64,000 nt of DNA from Mesostigma viride (GCA_009746045.1 RPFO01000213.1:2643337-2707336), one strand, 5' to 3'. Positions 1-31,974 are shown, counted from the stretch's first letter. Numbers and translations: made by a program. The notes: a model not told the origin generated them from the letters alone.

Positions 1-500
1 CTGTGGCCCGACTACATCCGGCACAAGACAAGCCCCGAGAAGCCCCAGGTTTATTGGCGGGGCGGGGACCTTGATGTAAACCACAAGCTGTGGAAGCCCC
101 CCAGGCTACCCTGGGATAGAGAGCGCTACCTGTTTAGATGGGCCATTATGAATGGCATGTATGAATGGCATGTAGGAATGACATATATATATGTGATGGT
201 ACTAGATCTGACAGCATTAGACCAGCCATGGCTCATGGCGGCGATTAGCTTGCGCCTCAGCCTACGTCTTGACCGCGCCTCAATCTTTTTGCATCAGCCT
301 ACCTATTTTGGTACATATTGCACTCACAGTTGGGCCTGCACCATGATGCAGAGAGTCCTCTCTGGCCTGCCCGCTCTTGGCAGTGAGAGAAGCTAGTGCA
401 TGCTGATTGAGGGCGCCCTACTAGTTGTGTATATAGGGCTTGGAGGTTCAGGCAATGGGCACCCATGTGACGCAATTGCGTGCATATTAATCAATTCATT
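1..500 (+). mobile_element. 3' end of a non-LTR retroelement (ORF tail plus 3' UTR)
   Basis: The first 110 bases translate (frame 1) to LWPDYIRHK..QVYWRGGDLDVNHKLWKPP. This matches the C-terminus of the ORF1 proteins at 29.0 kb (LWPTYIQLRQ..PVYWKG) and 54.5 kb. From about 290 to 495 the DNA matches the 3' UTRs at 49220-49415 (+) and 56160-56310 (-), including the block ending ..GTGACGCAATTGCGTGCATATTAATC, a decayed form of the 3' terminal hairpin. The 5' part lies outside the window. Confidence 0.6.
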
Positions 501-2560
501 AAGATTTTACCTTCGCACACATATGGCTGACCTTCCGGGCCCGCGTTGACACCTGGTGTCTGGGCACCAAGGGTTTTTCTCTGCATTTGCCAGAGCCAAT
601 GGATACGATGATGTTGTGTCATGTGCACATGGCCATTGGTTTTTGCTACCTGTGAACCCTGGCCCTGTGTCCACGCTGTTGAACGTTTGCTCGTGCCGAG
701 TGGAGTAATCCTGCTGAAATTGCTAGACCTTGCATTTCACTCATTTTTTAAACAATCAGTCAATGGTAGTGTCTCATCAGCCCTGTCTGTCAAAGAATCA
801 GCTGTTAGTGTCACACCAGCACTATTTTTCGAACTGTGCATGGGCTGGTTGTATCATACCAGCCCAATGTGTCGAGCAGTGCGTGGGCTGGCGGTGTCCC
901 ACCAGCCCTGTATGTGAAATAGTGGGCTGAGAGTCTCATTCCAGCCCTAATTATCAATCGGTTGGCTGGGAGTGCTGCAGCCAACAAAGGACTACTAAGA
1001 GTGCCACTTAACTTAAGCAATGTTCAGGGTCGGTGCTGCCCCCACTTGCTGCTGTGAGCTTAAGCCCTGCACTTGCCCATAGTGTGCTAGCTAGCATACA
1101 GATGGCCATGTGGTCCTCTGGTAGACAAGTCTGTGTTATTCCACCGTATAGAGCTTAAGCGCACATATCGTGAAAAATTTGATGTTTTGTGGTGATTCAT
1201 GCAAAGCAAAACATGGCTAGAAATAGATTAGCTTATTCTGCCACGATCATGCAGTGAAGGCCGGACCTGATCTGGCTGCGGAGGATTAGGCCCAGTGTTT
1301 CTAGCTGCTAAGGTGGGTGGGGATTCAGACAATTCGGACGAGGCCGCGAAGCAGCCGAGGGGGGGATGTCCGGGGGGGGGGACTCCCCCCTCGGACGCTG
1401 GCGAAGTTTTTCTGGGCAAAACAAAATGGCAATAGGATTTCTATCATGGTTTTGATGCTTCCTTTAGCATTCTTTAAAAATTGGGTTGCATCACCTCTTG
1501 TGAGAAACCCAGGCAAAAAGGGTAGCTGATGTCCCTAGGCATTAAGCCTCAGCCTAAAAGTACCAAACACGGTTATGCATTATGCAGCCAAGCTACCAAG
1601 CACCAACAAGACCAAATGAGGACGATAACGGGCTATCTGACTGTGGAATGTGGGCAGGGCCAAACTGTACGTCCATTACGTAACATAGTAATGGTTTTAA
1701 AACAAATTAAGTGGGGGCCGTGTACAGCATAGCAAAGCAACAGATGCTGCAGACTCATAACGAAGCTGAGCAGTCTCCGATGAAATACCATTCCTTGAAA
1801 CCCCTGAATCCATTCGTGAAAGCTTTTTGAAGCCGCTTGACCCTAGCCGTCGACGCCCACTTACCCAGCGCACTCCTACAGCCCCTGGCTCTTTCCTACG
1901 ATTTAACCCCCAGCATTTTGTGTGTATCCCTTTTTCCACAGACAACTAAGCATTCCTCCTTGCGAATACAGTGGCTCCATGCTGTTTTTGTCATCCGCAG
2001 CGCCACAACCCCCATTCCTCCTTATCGGAATCCAAAACTACTTCTCGGACTGACAGCAGGGGTGGAATCGACAGCTTCAACATCGCTTCGAACAGCCTCC
2101 TTTTCTTTCTCTGCATGAGCATGCTGGCAGAGAGTTTCGTCACTTGAACCATCGGCAGCATCCAGGTAGCAAACATGCAATCAGCTGCTCGCTTTTCCTT
2201 GTAGATCTGCAGTTCCGGTTTAATTCTTGCACGGCCTAGCGTCCCCAGTTCTATCAGGTATACCTCTGCCCTCCGGTCGCTAAAAAGCTTCTGAAAATGC
2301 TTGCAGAAGCATGCACGTCCCAATATTTACTATCCATTTTCTAGCGCAGTATTAGCCCATTATATCACCGTAATCAGACTTGCTTTAGCGGCGTCGCTGC
2401 CATTTCTCGCAGCCTTTTTTTCGTGCAAGGGGGAATTAAGCTGGCATCAGGCATGGCATTCCCATGGCTGCCCAAGTGCCTCCTGACAAAAACATTACAA
2501 GTGTGCCTACGGACTGACACCAAGAAAGGAATATACCAGTAATCACCAATTAGCTACGGG
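500..2560. other. anonymous non-coding stretch
   Basis: I see no convincing exon here: the open frames are short, lack splice borders and have no recognisable domain. A loosely repeated phrase (CACCAGCCCTGT / CATCAGCCCTGT / CATTCCAGCCCTAAT, 770-950) and G/C homopolymer runs near 1360-1390 are the only local structure noticed. Confidence 0.4.
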
Positions 2561-2849
2561 ACAAACGCAGGTATCAAGAGGCACAACATGGAAACTTGCT
2601 TAGAATCCGTACGTTGGGCCCGGCGCCACGCCGCGCGGTGGCAGCCAGCGGCCCAGGTTGCTGCCTGCCGGTTGCAAAACTCGGCTTAGTCAGTGGCGGG
2701 CCCCCCTGGACACCTACCGGACGTGTCCGGACGGCGGCGCAGCCTCCAGACAAATGCGTCCGGACGGCCCGGCGGCCTCCGGACATTTGGACACAATGTC
2801 CGGATTCGGACCGTCAGCAAAAACACTGATTCGGCCTTGATAACATGTG

Positions 2850-3720
2850 CCCTGCATGGGCATGCTAACAGTTTAATATTCTAGTAGTGACCTGCTAACC
2901 TGCTAATAGTTTAAGGGGACTCGTCACCAAAACACCAAAAAATCAATAAAAATTCAAAACTCGCATTAAACCTATGCAAACAGTGCCCAAAAGTGATTGG
3001 GGACACAAAGTAGCATTTATGACGATTTGTCGTGCACTTACTAGGGGTATGTCGCCTGGCATGTGGCTAAAAATAGCACAAGACGCTAAACCGTTCTTGC
3101 CGCCCAACGGTCAATAGGAGCATCTGTTTGACCTGCCCATACATTCCAAACGAGTTCCCCCTCTCCTCGACCGTTTGAGCTACTAACATGGGTCGGCGGG
3201 GCAGGTTTGTGAGAGTTATTAATTTTCCCGCCAAAATACGGTCTTTTTTCGCGGGAAAATTAATAACTCTCACAAACCTGACCCGCTGAACCATGTTAGT
3301 AACTCAAACGGTCGAGGAGAGGGGGAACTTGTTTGGAATGTATGGGCAGGTCAATCAGATGCTCCTATTGACCGTGGCGTGGCAAAAACGGTTTAGCGTC
3401 TTGTGCTATTTTTAGCCAAATGCCGGGGGTAATACCCCAAGTAAGTGCACGACAAATCGTCATAAATGCTACTTTGGGTCCCCAAACCCATTTGGGCATT
3501 GTTCGCATAGGTTTAATGTGAGTTTTGAATTTTTATTGATTTTTTGGTGTTTTGGTGACGAGTCCCCTTAATATTCTAGTAGTAACATGCTAACATGCTA
3601 ACAGTTTAATATTCTAGTAGTAACCTGCTAACATGCTAATAGTTTAATATTATAGTAGTAACATGCTAACATGCTAACAGTTTCATATTCTAGTAGTAAC
3701 CTGCTAACATGCTAATACAG
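2850..3720. repeat. tandem repeat array split by a foldback element
   Basis: A unit of about 37 bp (ATATTCTAGTAGTAAC then ATGCTAACATGCTAA-type words ending in AGTTTA) occurs on the left at 2865-2910 and about four times on the right at 3571-3716. The foldback element at 2911-3571 sits inside this array. Confidence 0.75.
2911..3571. mobile_element. foldback (long inverted repeat) element with TTAA flanks
   Basis: The element starts TTAA-GGGGACTCGTCACCAAAA and ends TTTTGGTGACGAGTCCCC-TTAA. Its two arms of about 310 bp are near-complete reverse complements (left about 2915-3229, right about 3257-3567) around a short centre with CCCGCC..GGCGGG-like words near 3230-3256. It carries no ORF of its own. 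The TTAA at both ends is a likely target-site duplication. The terminal GGGGA(C/T) is shared with elements at 11957, 12730 and 25651, so it is probably a non-autonomous member of that family. Confidence 0.85.
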
Positions 3721-3768
3721 TATTTCGTTATATCTTGCAACTTCCTGACATGTCACTGTCCTGCCGCA

Positions 3769-3972
3769 CGCAGTCTGTCGCCCGTGAACGCATCGGTGGG
3801 GACGTATGAAGCCATCGTCCGGCCTCTGGGGGGAATCTCCTTTCTGGCCTTAATTGTGAAGGAAGGGGCAGCGATTGACGAGGCTTTCAACCCCAGCAAT
3901 TCTTCGACGGCGAACAAGCAAAATTTCGGTCCGTTCCGTTGCATTGCTTCTGACCAGCTGTTCACAGCCTGA
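3769..3972 (+). CDS. possible orphan exon, unknown protein
   Basis: After an acceptor-like CCGCACGCAG, an open frame runs to TGA at 3970-3972 and reads SLSPVNASVGTYEAIV..GGISFLALIVKEGAAIDEAF. Codon use looks protein-like, but the opposite strand is open too, no partner exon was found and no family was recognised. It may be a last exon of an upstream gene or a relic. Confidence 0.2.
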   Translation, partial: RSLSPVNASVGTYEAIVRPLGGISFLALIVKEGAAIDEAFNPSNSSTANKQNFGPFRCIASDQLFTA

Positions 3973-4509
3973 TTGCACGATTTACTAATTGACGATACAC
4001 TCAAGGTTCTAAGATATCAATAACAAGACATTCGTCATTGAATGTGTCTACAGCAGTGGACAGGGCTGCTTATAGCACAACCGGCATGCCCCTTACTTGC
4101 CCAAAGAACTCTTCGATCACAGTGCTCTCCTGCAATGGAGTTAGGGTATGCATACAGCTTGGCTGATAGATTTGCTTCGCTAGTACATACATAAAGGAAC
4201 GATGCAAAGCCACACAGTGGTAAGCAAGTACAGTCCTGGATGGCTCCATCCTCCCAGGTCATGTGTATAGTGACACAATCATTCCTGGACGCAAGGCACG
4301 CCACCCGGCGCCGCGCAAGGACTAGAATAGTTGCTCGAGAGGAAAGGCGCAGAACGCCTTGAGAAAGTGTGGCAACATTTTCACTTGTATTTATGCCTTG
4401 TTGTCATACTGACCGTGCAGCACCTGTTGCGCAACCAACTGTCGTTCTACGCTTGTGATGGGACTGCCACTTGGCAGGCTCGTCTTCAGCGCGGTCGAAG
4501 CTAGCGAAC

Positions 4510-24949
<20,440 letters not shown>

Positions 24950-25646
24950 GAGGCCTCCCAGGGCGCCATGGCCATATCACCCTCGCAGTCTGCGCCACAG
25001 AGACTGGCCAGCCAGCGCACACCCCGGTGGCACCGTGTCAGTCACGAAACAGCCACTAAGCTCCTGCAGCAGTCACAGTAGCCACGGTCACCCTACTAAT
25101 AGCTCGGCAAGGCATTCACTTGAAGGATGGCTTTGTTCAACGCGAGTCCAAGGTGATGGTGGGCTGAGTGGCCCTACGGCTACTGCTGGCAGGGCTCCCC
25201 CTCCTCCTGTGGCCGTGGGCAAGGAGCAGCAGGACCAGTGCAATCTGGTGCAAATCACATCGCAGTGGTGCCAACGTCACCGCCTCCTGGTGTCGCCAAC
25301 TGTATCGTGCTGGATGAGGAGGAGATGAGCATCGGGGTGGGTAGTGGAGGTGCCTAGCTCTGGGTGCCAGGGTGGCTTCAGGGGCCACACGCAGCGTCAT
25401 GTGCTTACAGGTTAAATGCAATCTACCTTGTAGCAGAGGAGGATTGTGATAGTAACTTTTGAGCGGATGAGTGACCTTGTCTGATCAGGATCTGTAGGGA
25501 ACAGTAGTCACCGTACATAATTTTAAGAATATCGGTTTTCTCTGAATATAGTTTAATTAACGCACTTTGACAGTGCCATAGTTCTATTATGGTCATGACA
25601 GAATTTGTCTTGTGCTTTCCAGGCATAACTGATGTGTTATGAGTGT
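24950..25646. other. 3' flank of the TRP-like gene
   Basis: This probably holds the 3' UTR. I see no TGTAA-type signal close to the stop codon and no further convincing coding sequence. Confidence 0.35.
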
Positions 25647-26018
25647 TTACGGGGATGGCCCCCCTAAAAAAGCGTATTTTTTGTCAAAAATTAATGACAT
25701 GAAGGGATGTGCTGATTTTGTTGACCCAAGTAAGTATAGAAACCATGTGCCATGACATTTTTATAGGGTTTGTGCTTTTGGCGTGCAACTGGTTCTCCCA
25801 CTGTTCTGGGCAATTAGATGTGCCCAAAACAGCGTTTTTTCCTATTTTTAGCACATAGCCGGTGTATGGCTGGGGGTAGTACCCCCAACAAGTGGTGGTA
25901 TGCATGCCCAAACATCATGTTCATGGTCCCCAATCATCATTCAGTGGTTGGCAGTTGCACTTCTGTAGTTATTAAGAAGCTACAGTTTTGATACAATTCC
26001 ATGGGACCCTCCCCTTAA
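25647..26018. mobile_element. 364-bp TTAA-type MITE
   Basis: Left end TTAC-GGGGATGGCCCCCCT, right end GGGACCCTCCCC-TTAA. Internally it carries, in reverse, the same words as the 11957 and 12730 elements (CTATTTTTAGCACATAGCCG, GGGGGTAGTACCCCC). It is a short member of that family. Confidence 0.65.
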
Positions 26019-26025
26019 CTCCATC

Positions 26026-26484
26026 ATGCGCCTGTCCCGAGCTGCCGCCCTCACCATCCTGCAACTGGCTGCCGAGAAAAAGTGCAAGATCCGGGACTGC
26101 AACCAACAGGTTACCCACCTGTCGGACTTTCTCCGCGAAAAACCCGACAACACCGACCTCTGCCTCGCAGTCTGGTGGCCGTGCTCCCGTCTTTCCGACA
26201 GCGCCCTTGAGCGCTTTCTCATGGCCTCTCTGGACCTGGGAGCCGACCCCACTGTTGCTGCCGCCATCGACATCACCGCCCGGCAAGTTGCCAATACCTG
26301 CTTCGATCGCATCCCCTCCCTCCTCAACGGTGCCCTCAACCGGCTGTTCACGATCATGCTTCTCGCCACCCACCACGCCCATTCCACACACGCCGACACC
26401 TCCATCCACTCGATCCGCCATCACCCACATTGCAGCAGTGACTGCAGCAGCAGCAGCAGCAGCTCCTCCACCTGCTCCAGCTGA
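26026..26484 (+). CDS. hypothetical 152-aa ORF beside a MITE
   Basis: ATG 26026 opens a frame with protein-like codon use: MRLSRAAALTILQLAAEKK..IRDCNQQVTHLSDFLREK..DLGADPTVAAAID, ending in a Ser run from (AGC)n. In the +CAG frame the sequence continues open to about 26626 (LLHLLQLNNLPPIHNP..FMQNSTELINEIKTAV), which suggests a frameshift at the CAG repeat (about 26433-26465). No domain was recognised; it may be a gag-like retroelement relic or a decayed gene. Confidence 0.35.
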   Translation: MRLSRAAALTILQLAAEKKCKIRDCNQQVTHLSDFLREKPDNTDLCLAVWWPCSRLSDSALERFLMASLDLGADPTVAAAIDITARQVANTCFDRIPSLLNGALNRLFTIMLLATHHAHSTHADTSIHSIRHHPHCSSDCSSSSSSSSTCSS

Positions 26485-26629
26485 ACAACTTGCCGCCGAT
26501 CCATAACCCCTGCCGAGACCACCTATGCCGCCACATACGCTTCATGCAGAACTCTACGGAGCTCATCAACGAAATCAAAACAGCCGTCTTAATATTGTAT
26601 TGCTGCCGCACAGACTGACAGTTGATTGA

Positions 26630-27560
26630 TGCGCACACGTGTAGCTCATAGCTCCTGCCCGCGCGGAAGCCTGAAATGTGTTGTGACAAGCAGGCATGCG
26701 CAGGATTGGCAGCACATACGATTTGCTGTATTGCTGGGAAATGCGCACATAGTTTGGCGCGCACGTAGCCAGGTTTGACATGTGCTATGGCGTGGGATTC
26801 GGCTTGCGTCGTCAATCTTTGGAAATAGCGAAAGGGATTAGGGAACGAGCCAGTCGGCCGTGGAGGTCGTTGTTCGCTCGTTTTTCTCCCCCACAACTGG
26901 TTTAATTGTTGTCTTCATGGGGATGAATTAGTTTGAACAGCTCGGAGCAGTCCCCTTGAGTGGTTGCATGTAATTGCCATGACGATGTGGTTGATAGGAT
27001 TGCCCTGTGGTTTGATCCGGATATGTTGTTTGCGTTGTGGACAAGAAGCGGTCGGACTCGGGCCGGAACAGTCCCGAGAAAGGACCGGTTAGTAAGTCGA
27101 TCGTTAGCCAGCTGGCGCATGCCAGTAGCTACTGGGACATGCAGCGCAGAGTCACGCAGTTGATATAGATTATTCATGACGTGTACACAGTAAACACTGT
27201 TGCGCCACAGTGGCATCATGGTCGGTCCATGTTGTGATATCGATGGGTCTCAAGGACAGTTATACTCTCACAATTGCGGCAGCACAATTACTCGGCATTG
27301 ATTGTTATTTGTCAATTGAATCAATTGTTTGGACATATTGCTTTCATCATAAAGCATCATTATATAATCGGCTGCGCCCGTCATGAAGATGGTGGTGCCG
27401 TCAAGGACCACACCTGTCATTTTCACCTTTTTTAAACGATCGATCAAACAACCCTTGGGTTCAGTTCGGCCTGCCTGAGCCGAAGATACCCAAGCTGCTT
27501 GGGTCGAGCACTTGGAAGAGGATTAAGCTTATCCTGTAAAAAGCAGTGAAGAGGATTAGG
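26630..27560. other. anonymous intergenic stretch
   Basis: No supported exon. Short phrases GAGGATTA(G/A)GCT..ATCC(T)T(T)AAAA recur at 27514-27580 and again after 29570, indicating a small tandem repeat that was split by the next element. Confidence 0.4.
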
Positions 27561-27747
27561 CTAGCTTATCCCTTAAAATAGTTATCGGGGGTATTATATG
27601 GACAAGGCCACGAGATAGCCATGGCTGACGGCGGCGCTCATAACTTTCACGTTTGAGCACCAAATTTAGCCGTGAATATCACAATCGATGCGTCTTTCTA
27701 CGACGCACATGCTGATATAATTTCCCAAAGCTATTACGCAATATACG

Positions 27748-29131
27748 ATGAGCAAACGCCCATCGACGCAACGCAGCCTGGCGGCTGCGCTCGGCAATGA
27801 AAATACGCCTGCAGCTCCGGCTGCCGCTTCGCCCACGGGCCCAGAAGGCAGCGGCACCACTAGCCAAGCTCTAGTGATCGTCCAGCCCCCTGCTGCGCCC
27901 GCTTCGCCAGCAGCGTCGCCCGAACCCAAGCGCAGTCGATCGCCCTGACGGGCTGCTGGACAAGTACGACTTTGACGCCAGCCAGCCCGGCTTTTTTGAC
28001 AAGCTCACACCCGATCGCATCCTGGGCTACGTGTTTTTCGGGACGCGTGCCTCTCTTATAGAACTATGCAAGCAGCTTTCCCACCAAGGTCGCCTTGTCG
28101 ATGCCTCCCTCCAGAGGCGCAATTTCGACAGGGCCGTCCCCAACGCCCGCCGCCCCCACCTTCAGCAATTCGCCCTCTTTTCCCTCCTTGGACGCTCCAT
28201 CGAGGAGCTTTGGCCCCCAAAGCCCCTCACCACCACCCTAACCGAAGCCTCCATCCGCTCACTCCTCAAGGAGGCCCTCGAGCAGCACGTGGCCCCCATC
28301 GCTGCAGATGTGGCGGCCATGGGCAGCACGTTGGCTGCCGAGCTCCCCCTCCTCTCCACCATTTCCACCGCCACCTCCACCCTCCTCGCCTCCTCCACCG
28401 CCGCCATCCCCTCCTCCGACTCCATCACCGCCCAGCTCCGCGACATCGACCAGCGCCTCAAGGATAATGCAATCGCTATCGAGGTCTTGCAGAACACAGC
28501 AGGCCTCACCGCCCAGGCAGTGAAGGACATTGCCGCCAAGCCAGCCTCGGCTGGCCCGGCCGGCGATGCTCCTCCCATCACGACCTGGGCGGACATGCTT
28601 AAGCAACATACCACCTCCACCACCTCCGCCGTCGCAGCCCAGCTCCAGCGGCAGACGCTTGACCTCCGCGAGGAGGCCGAGCTCGCCAAGCGCAGCCTCA
28701 ACGCCATACTCAAGAACTTGGACATGGAAGAAGGTGAGAATTCCGAGAAGCTTGCACGTGCGTTTGAGAGCAAAATCCTTGCACGCATGGGCCTTCTTGG
28801 TGAGATCAAGCTGACCGCCCACCGCCTCCCCCGCGCGCGGGGTAAGGCAGGGGCGCCTCCGCTTCTTCTCATCTTTGATAGCCCAGCGGACAAGATTTCG
28901 TTTCTCAGACGCCGCAAGCGGCTCGCGAATACTCCCTTCACCGTGGACGACGACTTGACCCTGGCACAGCAACAACGGCGACGGGAGCTATGGCCGACCT
29001 ACATCCAGCTCCGGCAGACCAAGGCGGGCCAGCCGGTGTACTGGAAGGGGGCGGCCATCTACGTCGGCCACAAGCCCTGGCAAGCGACCCCCTCGACCAC
29101 CGCGGCCCCAGCAACTCCAGCCCCAGCCTAG
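27748..29131 (+). pseudogene. ORF1 protein of L1 type (one frameshift)
   Basis: An RNA-binding ORF1p-like protein. Frame 1 (27748-27948, 66 aa) is Pro/Ala-rich and ends KRSRSP-stop. The reading continues in another frame from about 27945 (DGLLDKYDFDASQPGFFDK..), annotated open from 28031 to 29131. A helical, coiled-coil-like middle (28230-28540) precedes an RRM-like block: SLNAILKNLDMEEGE, then AHRLPRARGKAGAPPLLLIF and DKISFLRRRKRL. The C-terminal domain has DDLTLAQQQRRRELWPTYIQ and PVYWKGAAIYVG. Block order matches L1 ORF1p. A single frameshift is the only visible break. Confidence 0.7.
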
Positions 29132-29532
29132 GGGAATACAGCAGTAGTGTAGAATAGTTAGACAGTGGCCTTGTACATGCCCGCCTACTACAGGCACTAT
29201 ACCAGCTTAGGCCTAGCCTTTTTAGTCATGTACATGTGTGCCTATGATGAGCCACCCTCCAGATGATGCCTAGCTTTATTTAATTATGCAGTGCCCATGC
29301 AGGGAGTAACTCTCTGCTGAGACGCCATGCCCTAGCTTTTTGGTATAGCTATGCTGATCTTCCCCCCCATGACAGGCTCCCCCTTCGCTGGGCATAGCTT
29401 GAAGATCATGGGGATGCAAGTGCCCTGGTGCACCTAGAGCAAGGGTCCTTTACATCCCCACCCTTGCAGGAAGTAGCTTAGGATGTATGATAGGCCATGT
29501 GCCCCCCTCTCAGGGGCTATGTGCTACATATA

Positions 29533-29544
29533 CTCCCAACGGAG
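29533..29544 (+). other. 3' terminal hairpin CTCC-CAAC-GGAG
   Basis: Four-base stem with CAAC loop just before the tail. The same word precedes the tails at 34751-34762, 36735-36746 and 39425-39436. It is present in both ORF1-only and reverse-transcriptase elements, so it is a candidate recognition signal. Confidence 0.5.
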
Positions 29545-29599
29545 TTATGTTACAATTCAATTCAATTCAATCCCTTAAAAAGCCATTAAGAGGATTAGG

Positions 29600-30310
29600 C
29601 TCATCCTTGAAAAAGCACTGAAGAGATTATTGCTTAGCCTCTTTGAAAAGCATGTGTGGTCCTGCAGTGGGAATTTTTTTTTCGCTATCTGATCCTCTTT
29701 TTGCCTTTGTGGCTCTGCCCATTTTGAGCTAAAAAGTGGGGGGGATATAGCGGATCACACCCGGCCATGGATGAGTGCTCCAGTATTGCTGTGGATATAT
29801 GTCTTCCCAGTCATAGTCTAGGACATAATGGCACGCCCTACACCCGGCCGGGGGTTGCTCCACCATGCAGCGACGGTGCTTGTGGTCATGCACGTACCGA
29901 GTCATGTGCACAGCTGACCTAGAATTGACTAGGCACGTCTTAAATCACGCACACTCACAGTAGTTATTGCCAGGCTCTCATAGTAGTGAGTACAGCATCA
30001 ATGAGAAAACCAACGCTTTTTAATGAGACAACTATTCCAGGCATGCATGAGTGACACATGACTATGATTGCACCTGAATTAGTGGTAGCACCCCGATGTG
30101 GCCTGCCGATCCTTGGTGGCAGTGAGAGAAGGAAGGGTGTCTCTGCCCCCTTCTAGCCGTGTAGCATTCCGGGATGCAAAGCACACGTAATCCTTCGTGA
30201 GTACGTGCTCCGTGAGTGTGCTCCGTTATAGTCGATCCCCAACGGGAGCGGGTGACTACATTACGTGTAAATAATGCGGTTGTGCATGGCAGATAGCGCG
30301 CAAGCACTTG
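29600..30310. other. intergenic stretch, no gene seen
   Basis: Short open frames only. TTTGAAAAGCATGTGTGGTC and neighbouring text look unique; no repeat end or exon could be supported. Confidence 0.35.
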
Positions 30311-30316
30311 CTTCAC

Positions 30317-31235
30317 TCATTAATTAATTAATTAATAGACACGTAACTGCGTCACGTGAGCATAAGTCCTCAGTGGGAGGGGAACATGGGGTGGAATGGA
30401 TGGTATAAGCTATCTAGGTCCTAGTTACAGGGGTGACAGTGGGCACCGCGGCCCGAATCGCTATATGAATGCCATACTTGGTCACACGCGGAGCCCCCAC
30501 AGGCTTGGGGGTAGTCTCCTTCATCACTACTTGCCATCTATCCTTGCGCACCATCTGCCTCCATATTACAGACAAACCAGGAGGCTGCCCGGGGGTGAGC
30601 CCGTCACGTCTAGTGTAGCACATGTCCATGCCGAGTCTATCACGAAAAGTCCACGGGTGGCGGCCCTGCCGCGCGCGGCCGGGGGCACGCCAGGTGAGGA
30701 CATATCGCCCAGGCTGGGCGGGCTTGGTGCCAGCTAGTCTATCTGATGTATCTACCTGATCTGTGCGGGCCAGGTGCCCGGCTAGGCCCAGGCGCCTGTG
30801 CCTAATAATGTGGGAAACATAGGGCAAATCAGCGTACAAATCCTCATTACTAATGTGCAAACCAAGGGGGATGTTAAGGGCCTGGCGCAGCATCTTGGTG
30901 ACGGCGCCGTCGAGTACGTCGTTGCTCCAGCTCCTGCGTCAGTGTCCACGTCTCGGCGCCGTAGGTCAGGATCGTCAGAATGACGACCTTGAAGAGGTCA
31001 CGCTTGACGATCCGGGGAAGGGCGGGGTTGCTCCACCAGCGGCGGTGGTCATGGAGTTGCGTCCATGCCATGCCGATCCGTGTCGTCATGTCGTCCTCGC
31101 AGTTGGGAAGCCAACTGCCGAGCAGCTTGAAGCGGCCTGAAGGAGGGTAGTTGACCTCGGCATCGTCTAAGAGGCGGAGTGTGGGTGGGGGCCCTGCCAT
31201 GCCGAGGGCCAGGGCCTCCGTTTTGGGGCTTCACT
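30317..31235 (-). mobile_element. 5'-truncated LINE, reverse-transcriptase C-terminal part
   Basis: Read on the minus strand, 31200-30874 gives GRFKLLGSWLPN..KVVILTILTYGAETWTLTQ, the post-RT region typical of LINE ORF2. A frame change leads into 30893-30414: MLRQALNIPLGL..GHLARTDQVDTSDRLAGT..WRQMVRKDRWQVVMK. A 3' UTR with the hairpin GTGACGCAGTTACGTG (30338-30358) and a (TTAA)n tail (30317-30337) follows. The RT core is missing. Confidence 0.75.
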
Positions 31236-31330
31236 CATGCACTCTCTCATGCAATGTGGAAGTGCCTCTCATGTCTTTGCTTGATATCTGATGACGTGCA
31301 ACTGGCAGCAGCCTGGCCGAGTTGTTCCCT

Positions 31331-31333
31331 AAT

Positions 31334-31392
<59 letters not shown>

Positions 31393-31393
31393 C
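31331..31393 (+). repeat. (ATTT)n microsatellite
   Basis: About fifteen ATTT units, perfect throughout. Confidence 0.95.
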
Positions 31394-31639
31394 ACTTACC
31401 ATCGTCTCAATTAGTACTGGAACAAGGTGCTCCCGGCCTAGATAACAATCAAGCATTATAGATTAGAATGGTTCAAAAGTTAACAATTGAAATGCACAAT
31501 GTGTGCACGCAGGCATGGCTCAGTACGTTTGGACCGTCTCCCATGACCCAGCTCTATTGCAGGATCGAGGGCCTGGGTCATGGATCTCCCACCTAGCCCT
31601 CCCTCGACTGTGTCGATCACCGTAACAAACTAATTGTGG

Positions 31640-31900
31640 TGCCCAGCAGGCTTTCCCATGGCGCCGTCACCAACATGTTGAGATCCATTTTCAGTGTAGG
31701 ACATGCATGCAGTGCACATTCGTAGAGAAGATTTGTATTTGGGCATGCCACTTATTATGTTTATATCCTCCACCTGCAGGTGGTAGCCCTGAGCATGTAA
31801 ACCATAGGCCTCCTTCGATCTCACTGGGCCATGTGTTACGTCTACTCCCAGCGGAGTTATGTTCCGGACTTAACTAGTTCATTCATAATTAATTAATGCC
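31640..31900 (+). mobile_element. LINE 3'-UTR fragment
   Basis: Contains CCTCCACCTGCAGGTGGTAG and ends TACTCCCAGCGGAGTTATGTTCCGG followed by TTAA-rich sequence. These are the same 3' end words as in the ORF1-only elements (hairpin with one change). Confidence 0.5.
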
Positions 31901-31974
31901 ACAAGTATTGCATTAGCGCGCTATCAAGCAACGTAGATTACAGCTATTTGGGCACTTGTCTCGCACCAACCATG

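Larger units (their letters stand above)
27579..29569 (+). mobile_element. full-length ORF1-only (HAL1-like) non-LTR retroelement
   Basis: Flanked by ATCCCTTAAAA at 27568-27578 and 29570-29580, a likely 11-bp target-site duplication, although the local repeat could also create it. Layout: a 5' leader shared with the copy at 32.7 kb (CATAACTTTCACGTTT..CACCAAATT.AGCCGTGAATATCAC), ORF1 at 27748-29131, a 400-bp 3' UTR, the hairpin CTCCCAACGGAG at 29533-29544 and an (AATTC)n tail. There is no endonuclease or reverse transcriptase reading frame. Confidence 0.7.

Noticed and set aside
28162-28975. Minus-strand frames of 238-259 codons opposite ORF1
   Set aside because: They are mirror frames of a GC-rich coding region; the plus-strand frame has the recognisable RRM and C-terminal blocks.
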